A DNA stretch of 32,912 nucleotides from Lentisphaeria bacterium (GTDB lineage: Bacteria > Verrucomicrobiota > Lentisphaeria > Victivallales > Victivallaceae). Of the stretch, positions 30,457-32,912 are shown piece after piece. The stretch lies in assembly GCA_022768375.1 (NCBI GenBank), contig JALEMG010000053.1, forward strand, positions 1-32,912, written 5' to 3'. The position numbers and the translations under genes are program-made. The notes under the pieces were generated by a model. The model saw only the letters and a program-made list of their open reading frames with translations. It did no database searches and was not told where the DNA came from. The stretch's first letter is position 1; each line of letters opens with the position of its first letter.

Positions 30457-30532
30457 TGGTGGCCGGACCCAGAATCGAACTGGGGACACGGGGATTTTCA
30501 GTCCCCTGCTCTACCAACTGAGCTATCCTGCC
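30457..30532 (-). tRNA. tRNA-Phe (GAA)
   Basis: 76 nt with encoded CCA. Anticodon loop CTGAAAA inside the stem GGGGA/TCCCC, D arm AGCTCAGTTGGTAGAGC, T loop TTCGATT. The acceptor GGCAGGA / TCCGGCC pairs except for A4 opposite G69. Second in a tRNA pair, 6 nt after tRNA-Gly. Confidence 0.95.
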
Positions 30533-30538
30533 ACAAAC

Positions 30539-30614
30539 TGGAGCGAGTGACCGGAATCGAACCGGCGACAATCACGTTGGCAACGTGATGCTCTACCAAC
30601 TGAGCTACACTCGC
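30539..30614 (-). tRNA. tRNA-Gly (GCC)
   Basis: 76 nt with encoded CCA. Acceptor GCGAGTG / CACTCGC is perfect; anticodon stem TCACG/CGTGA with loop TTGCCAA; T stem GCCGG/CCGGT closing TTCGATT. Driven by the promoter at 30631-30659. Confidence 0.97.
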
Positions 30615-30630
30615 ACCCTGCAATGCGCTT

Positions 30631-30659
30631 AATATACCCCGCTTGAACACGTTTGTCAA
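30631..30659 (-). promoter_or_regulatory. promoter of the tRNA unit
   Basis: Minus strand: TTGACA (30654-30659), 17-nt spacer, TATATT (30631-30636), start expected about 15 nt before tRNA-Gly. Near-consensus boxes fit a stable-RNA gene. Confidence 0.85.
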
Positions 30660-30669
30660 GCGGTTTTTT
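30639..30669 (+). terminator. plus-strand terminator overlapping the tRNA promoter
   Basis: CCGCTTGA (30639-30646) and TCAAGCGG (30656-30663) form a perfect 8-bp stem with a 9-nt loop, followed on the plus strand by six T (30664-30669). It would stop antisense transcription coming through the tRNAs; for the decarboxylase transcript on the minus strand it offers a hairpin without a T-run. Confidence 0.6.
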
Positions 30670-30670
30670 C

Positions 30671-31849
30671 TCACTTTTTCCCGGAATCCACGAAATACAC
30701 CGGCAGCGGCGGAAATCCGTTGAACTCCACCGAGGCGTAACTCGACGTGTACGCCCCGCAACTCAGCCAATACACCCGGTCCCCCGATTTGATGTACGCC
30801 GGCAACGGATTGCGGAAGTATTCGTACATCACATCCTGACTGTCACACGTCGGCCCCGCGATGATGAAGTCTTCACACGCCTCGCCCCGGGCTTCACAGT
30901 ACAGCGGATACTTGATGCTCTCGTCCCACGTCTCGATCAATCCGTTGAACTTGCCCACATCCAAATAAAGCCAGCGGTCCAGTCCGGTAGTGGATTTCTG
31001 GCTGACCAGCACCACTTCGCTGGCGATGATCCCCGCTTCGCCCACCAGCGAACGGCCGGGTTCCAGAATGATCTCCGGCAGATTCTCTCCGAAGTCCTCC
31101 TCCAAGTAGCGGGTGATCTCGTCGGCGTACACATCCATCGTATTGGTCTTGCTGATGTAACTGGCCGGGAAGCCACCGCCCATATTGATGAGATCCGGCT
31201 TGATCCCCTCCTCCTCCAGATAGTCGAAAATATACCGGACTTTGGCGATGGCGGAGTCCCAAGTGCCGATTTCCCGCTGCTGGGAACCGACGTGAAACGA
31301 TACCCCGGCCGGCTTCAAACCGAGTTCCCGGGCCAGCGTGAGCAGGTCAATCGCCATGTCCGGGTGGCAGCCGAACTTTCGGGAAAGCGGCCAGTCCGCC
31401 GTTTCGCTGCCCTCGGTAAGCACCCGGCAGAAGACACGGGAACCGGGGGCCTCCTTGCCGATGTTGCGCAGATCCGGTTCGCTGTCGGTGGCAAAGAGGC
31501 GAACCCCTTTCTCATAAAAGTAACGGATGTCCGTCCGCTTTTTGATGGTGTTGCCGTAACTGATGCGTTCGGGAGCAATGCCGAGACTCAGTACCCGGTC
31601 CAGTTCATAGCGGGAAGCAATGTCGAAGTTGGAACCCAAGTCCCGCAGCAGTTCCAGCACTTCCACCGCGGGGTTGGCCTTGACCGCGTAATACACTTTG
31701 GCAAAAGGGAAATACTCCTTGAGTTCGGCGTATTTCCGCCGGATCCGGTCCAGATCGACGATCAGGCACGGCGTATCGTGCCGGTCCGCCTCGGATTTCA
31801 GCGCTTTCCAACTGTTTTCTGAGTAATATTCCCGCACGTCGACTCGCAT
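30671..31849 (-). CDS. fold-type III PLP decarboxylase (ornithine/lysine decarboxylase)
   Basis: 392 residues with an alanine-racemase-type barrel and C-terminal beta domain. PLP Lys57 is in YYAVKANP; GGGFP (224-228) binds phosphate; EPGR (263-266) follows; Cys335 in GPTCDSQDVM is the ornithine decarboxylase active-site Cys from the partner subunit. It makes putrescine and/or cadaverine; the sequence alone does not separate ornithine from lysine preference. ATG 31849 has AGGAGG at 7 nt; the ATG at 31855 is only 1 nt from that site and is unlikely. It has its own promoter and lies upstream of the tRNA pair on the same strand. Confidence 0.93.
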   Translation of the reverse strand: MRVDVREYYSENSWKALKSEADRHDTPCLIVDLDRIRRKYAELKEYFPFAKVYYAVKANPAVEVLELLRDLGSNFDIASRYELDRVLSLGIAPERISYGNTIKKRTDIRYFYEKGVRLFATDSEPDLRNIGKEAPGSRVFCRVLTEGSETADWPLSRKFGCHPDMAIDLLTLARELGLKPAGVSFHVGSQQREIGTWDSAIAKVRYIFDYLEEEGIKPDLINMGGGFPASYISKTNTMDVYADEITRYLEEDFGENLPEIILEPGRSLVGEAGIIASEVVLVSQKSTTGLDRWLYLDVGKFNGLIETWDESIKYPLYCEARGEACEDFIIAGPTCDSQDVMYEYFRNPLPAYIKSGDRVYWLSCGAYTSSYASVEFNGFPPLPVYFVDSGKK

Positions 31850-31890
31850 CGTCATGCCTCCTTCTCTCAACTTCTGAATGACAGATGTTA

Positions 31891-31918
31891 AAAATACTTC
31901 CGCTTGCCGGTATTGCAA
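31891..31918 (-). promoter_or_regulatory. promoter of the decarboxylase gene
   Basis: Minus strand: TTGCAA (31913-31918), 16-nt spacer, TATTTT (31891-31896); leader about 35 nt. Confidence 0.5.
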
Positions 31919-32003
31919 GTGAAATTCGCAAAAAAACGGGATTTTTTCTTCCGACGGGCGCGGCGGGCCGCCGCCGGGGGACTGTTTCCGCCGCTTCCGG
32001 GGA

Positions 32004-32032
32004 TTGACAAAAAAAGTTTGCCATGCTATATT
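32004..32032 (+). promoter_or_regulatory. strong promoter for the structured RNA / coiled-coil gene
   Basis: TTGACA (32004-32009), 17-nt spacer, TATATT (32027-32032) with TGC before it. Transcription should begin near 32039, leaving nearly 300 nt before the next start codon. Confidence 0.8.
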
Positions 32033-32104
32033 CAAGCGCAAGTCAACCCGAAAGGAGGAACTACTTATCGAAATAGTGAACTGACGAACATCATACCAGT
32101 CTAA

Positions 32105-32240
32105 AGGCGTGTCCTTGCAAACTACCACAATTGTATCAAACGCCTTACCCATGTCAAAGCCCTTTGTGCCGTGTATCCATCATACATGGTGCATTTCGGT
32201 TTGCATTGGCATGGGCGCTGTGGTAGGCGTGCAAGGACGT
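32105..32240 (+). ncRNA. candidate structured RNA (long rod-like hairpin)
   Basis: Nested arms: GTCCTTGCA (32111-32119) with TGCAAGGAC (32230-32238); CTACCAC (32122-32128) with GTGGTAG (32220-32226); CCCATG (32148-32153) with CATGGG (32210-32215); CAAA (32155-32158) with TTTG (32200-32203); and an 11-pair apical helix 32166-32176 with 32182-32192 that includes G-U pairs. An alternative stem AAGGCGT (32105-32111) with ACGCCTT (32140-32146) would exclude the outer arms. The asymmetric internal bulge in a long rod recalls 6S RNA, but I cannot assign a family; a riboswitch-like leader of the next gene is equally possible. Confidence 0.55.
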
Positions 32241-32332
32241 GTAAACTCGGGATGCACCTCTTTTTTGCGGAGGGCTCCGAGCAGATCCGGCGGCGTCAAG
32301 CCGTCTCACCCATTAAGAAAAAAGGTCGTTAC

Positions 32333-32806
32333 ATGCGCACAATCGTCATCTGCCTGATTATCATTGCCATATCGGGAGGATATGCCTACCACCGGCATAA
32401 CATGGAACTCGAACGGAGGCGACAGGAGGAAATCCGGCTCGCCCGGGAAAAGGCTCAGCGGGAAGCAGAGGAAAAGGAACGCCGCGCGAAAGAAGCCGCG
32501 GAGCGGGAAAAACAGCGGGTCCGGGAAGAAAAACGGCAGGCGGCGATGGTCCAAATCGCCGCGCTGGAACAGGAACTGGCCGCCCGGAAAACGGAACTGG
32601 CCGAATCAAAGAAGCAACTCGCGGAATCCGCCGCCAAGTTCGGCAGCGCCGGAAAACGGCTTGACAAGGAAATTTCGGCACTGACCGGACGCATCGACGC
32701 ATTGAACGCGGAACGTCAGCGTCTAACCGAGATACTGAACAGCAACAAATACCGATGCTATGCGCGCTGCATTAAGGGCATCTCTATTTATTCGGGGATA
32801 AATTGA
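32333..32806 (+). CDS. membrane-anchored coiled-coil protein
   Basis: 157 residues. One N-terminal membrane segment (RTIVICLIIIAISGGYAY, about 2-19), then a long Glu/Arg/Lys/Ala-rich helix (about 25-140) with heptad-like spacing, typical of a coiled coil. The start at 32333 fits the membrane segment; its ribosome site is weak (GGTCG). The last residues (CYARCIKGISIYSGIN) differ in character and may come from DNA inserted near 32776. Function unknown. Confidence 0.65.
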   Translation: MRTIVICLIIIAISGGYAYHRHNMELERRRQEEIRLAREKAQREAEEKERRAKEAAEREKQRVREEKRQAAMVQIAALEQELAARKTELAESKKQLAESAAKFGSAGKRLDKEISALTGRIDALNAERQRLTEILNSNKYRCYARCIKGISIYSGIN

Positions 32807-32912
32807 GATGACGCTGGCAAAGGAACGCGAGAGGATGTACATTACAGCATCAATGACAGGAGGACAGGATGCTGAACGGATTATTTGACATAGACAATCG
32901 TCTGGATTATCT
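32776..32912 (+). mobile_element. possible left end of an IS element (partial)
   Basis: TTAA (32772-32775) precedes GGGCATCTC, followed by a hairpin CATCTCtATTTAT (32779-32791) with ATAAATtGAGATG (32798-32810). A new gene starts 59 nt later. The layout is consistent with an IS5-type end inserted at TTAA, but the other end lies outside the window and this cannot be verified. Confidence 0.3.
32869..32912 (+). CDS. partial CDS, possible IS transposase N-terminus
   Basis: ATG at 32869 with a strong GGAGG 5 nt upstream, open to the window end (14 full codons, MLNGLFDIDNRLDY). The short start resembles the N-termini of some IS5-type transposases ('FFD-x-x-x-RL-x-x-L'). Too short for a firm call. 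Confidence 0.4.
   Translation, partial: MLNGLFDIDNRLDY

Noticed and set aside
30059-30571. N-terminal extension of the 133-residue gene running through both tRNAs
   Set aside because: The frame is open but crosses tRNA genes and terminators; a strong ribosome site sits at the internal ATG 30058.
32105-32240. Integron attC site
   Set aside because: A long imperfect palindrome, but the conserved GTTRRRY/RYYYAAC core ends are not present and no integron integrase is nearby.
32105-32240. tmRNA or SRP RNA
   Set aside because: No tRNA-like ends or tag frame, and no SRP GGAAGCAGCC-type motif.

Overview
The window is a GC-rich bacterial chromosome segment. Gene style suggests a Gram-negative member of the PVC group, Lentisphaerota/Victivallis-like, but this is inferred from gene content and not proven: outer-membrane lipoproteins, an RND pump, class I-type xylose isomerase with Gfo/Idh/MocA and TIM-barrel partners, and an animal-like UDP-glucose dehydrogenase. 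Promoters look sigma70-like, repeatedly with an extended -10 of the form TGCTATATT.

Layout. (1) 1-2075: an M24 (creatinase/aminopeptidase-fold) protein that lacks two metal ligands, flanked by hairpin and palindromic repeats. (2) 2076-12253, all minus strand: acpP and fabF (fatty acid synthesis), a LysM lipoprotein, phoH - pgpH - ybeY (conserved RNA-maturation / c-di-AMP cluster), a BamE-like lipoprotein and a thioredoxin-fold/TPR periplasmic protein, followed by pnp behind its own promoter and a 300-nt leader. (3) 12406-19143: a three-gene operon (membrane fusion lipoprotein, RND transporter, GT2 glycosyltransferase) divergent from a LysR regulator. The RND protein lacks the TM4 aspartate pair and the glycosyltransferase lacks the segment that should carry the DDGS motif. 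(4) 19160-22318: a sugar-catabolic operon of xylose isomerase, oxidoreductase and sugar epimerase, with operator-like palindromes upstream. (5) 22762-24743: UDP-glucose dehydrogenase and a macrodomain hydrolase.

(6) 24750-30456 is an accessory, more AT-rich region lying downstream of a tRNA-Phe/tRNA-Gly pair. It holds a small zinc-binding protein, a metallophosphoesterase, a chimeric gene joining the N-terminus of an adenine DNA methyltransferase to a Fic domain, and a run of small phage/ICE-type genes. One of those small genes, a 77-codon CxxC..CxxC protein, is split by a compact element of about 1.5 kb (27483-28977). The element encodes a small SAM-like protein and an intact tyrosine recombinase. 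Precise removal of 1495 bp restores the split reading frame. The element is flanked by a 6-bp GTGTTG repeat, its predicted circular junction is symmetric (CATAA-GTGTTG-TTATG), and each end carries an inverted pair of an 11-bp motif (TTATGTTGTGA) spaced almost identically. This is the best candidate for an undescribed system here.

(7) 30457-32912: tRNA-Phe, tRNA-Gly, an ornithine/lysine decarboxylase, then on the plus strand a strong promoter, a long rod-like RNA structure (32105-32240), a coiled-coil membrane-anchored protein, and the start of a gene that may be an IS transposase running off the window.
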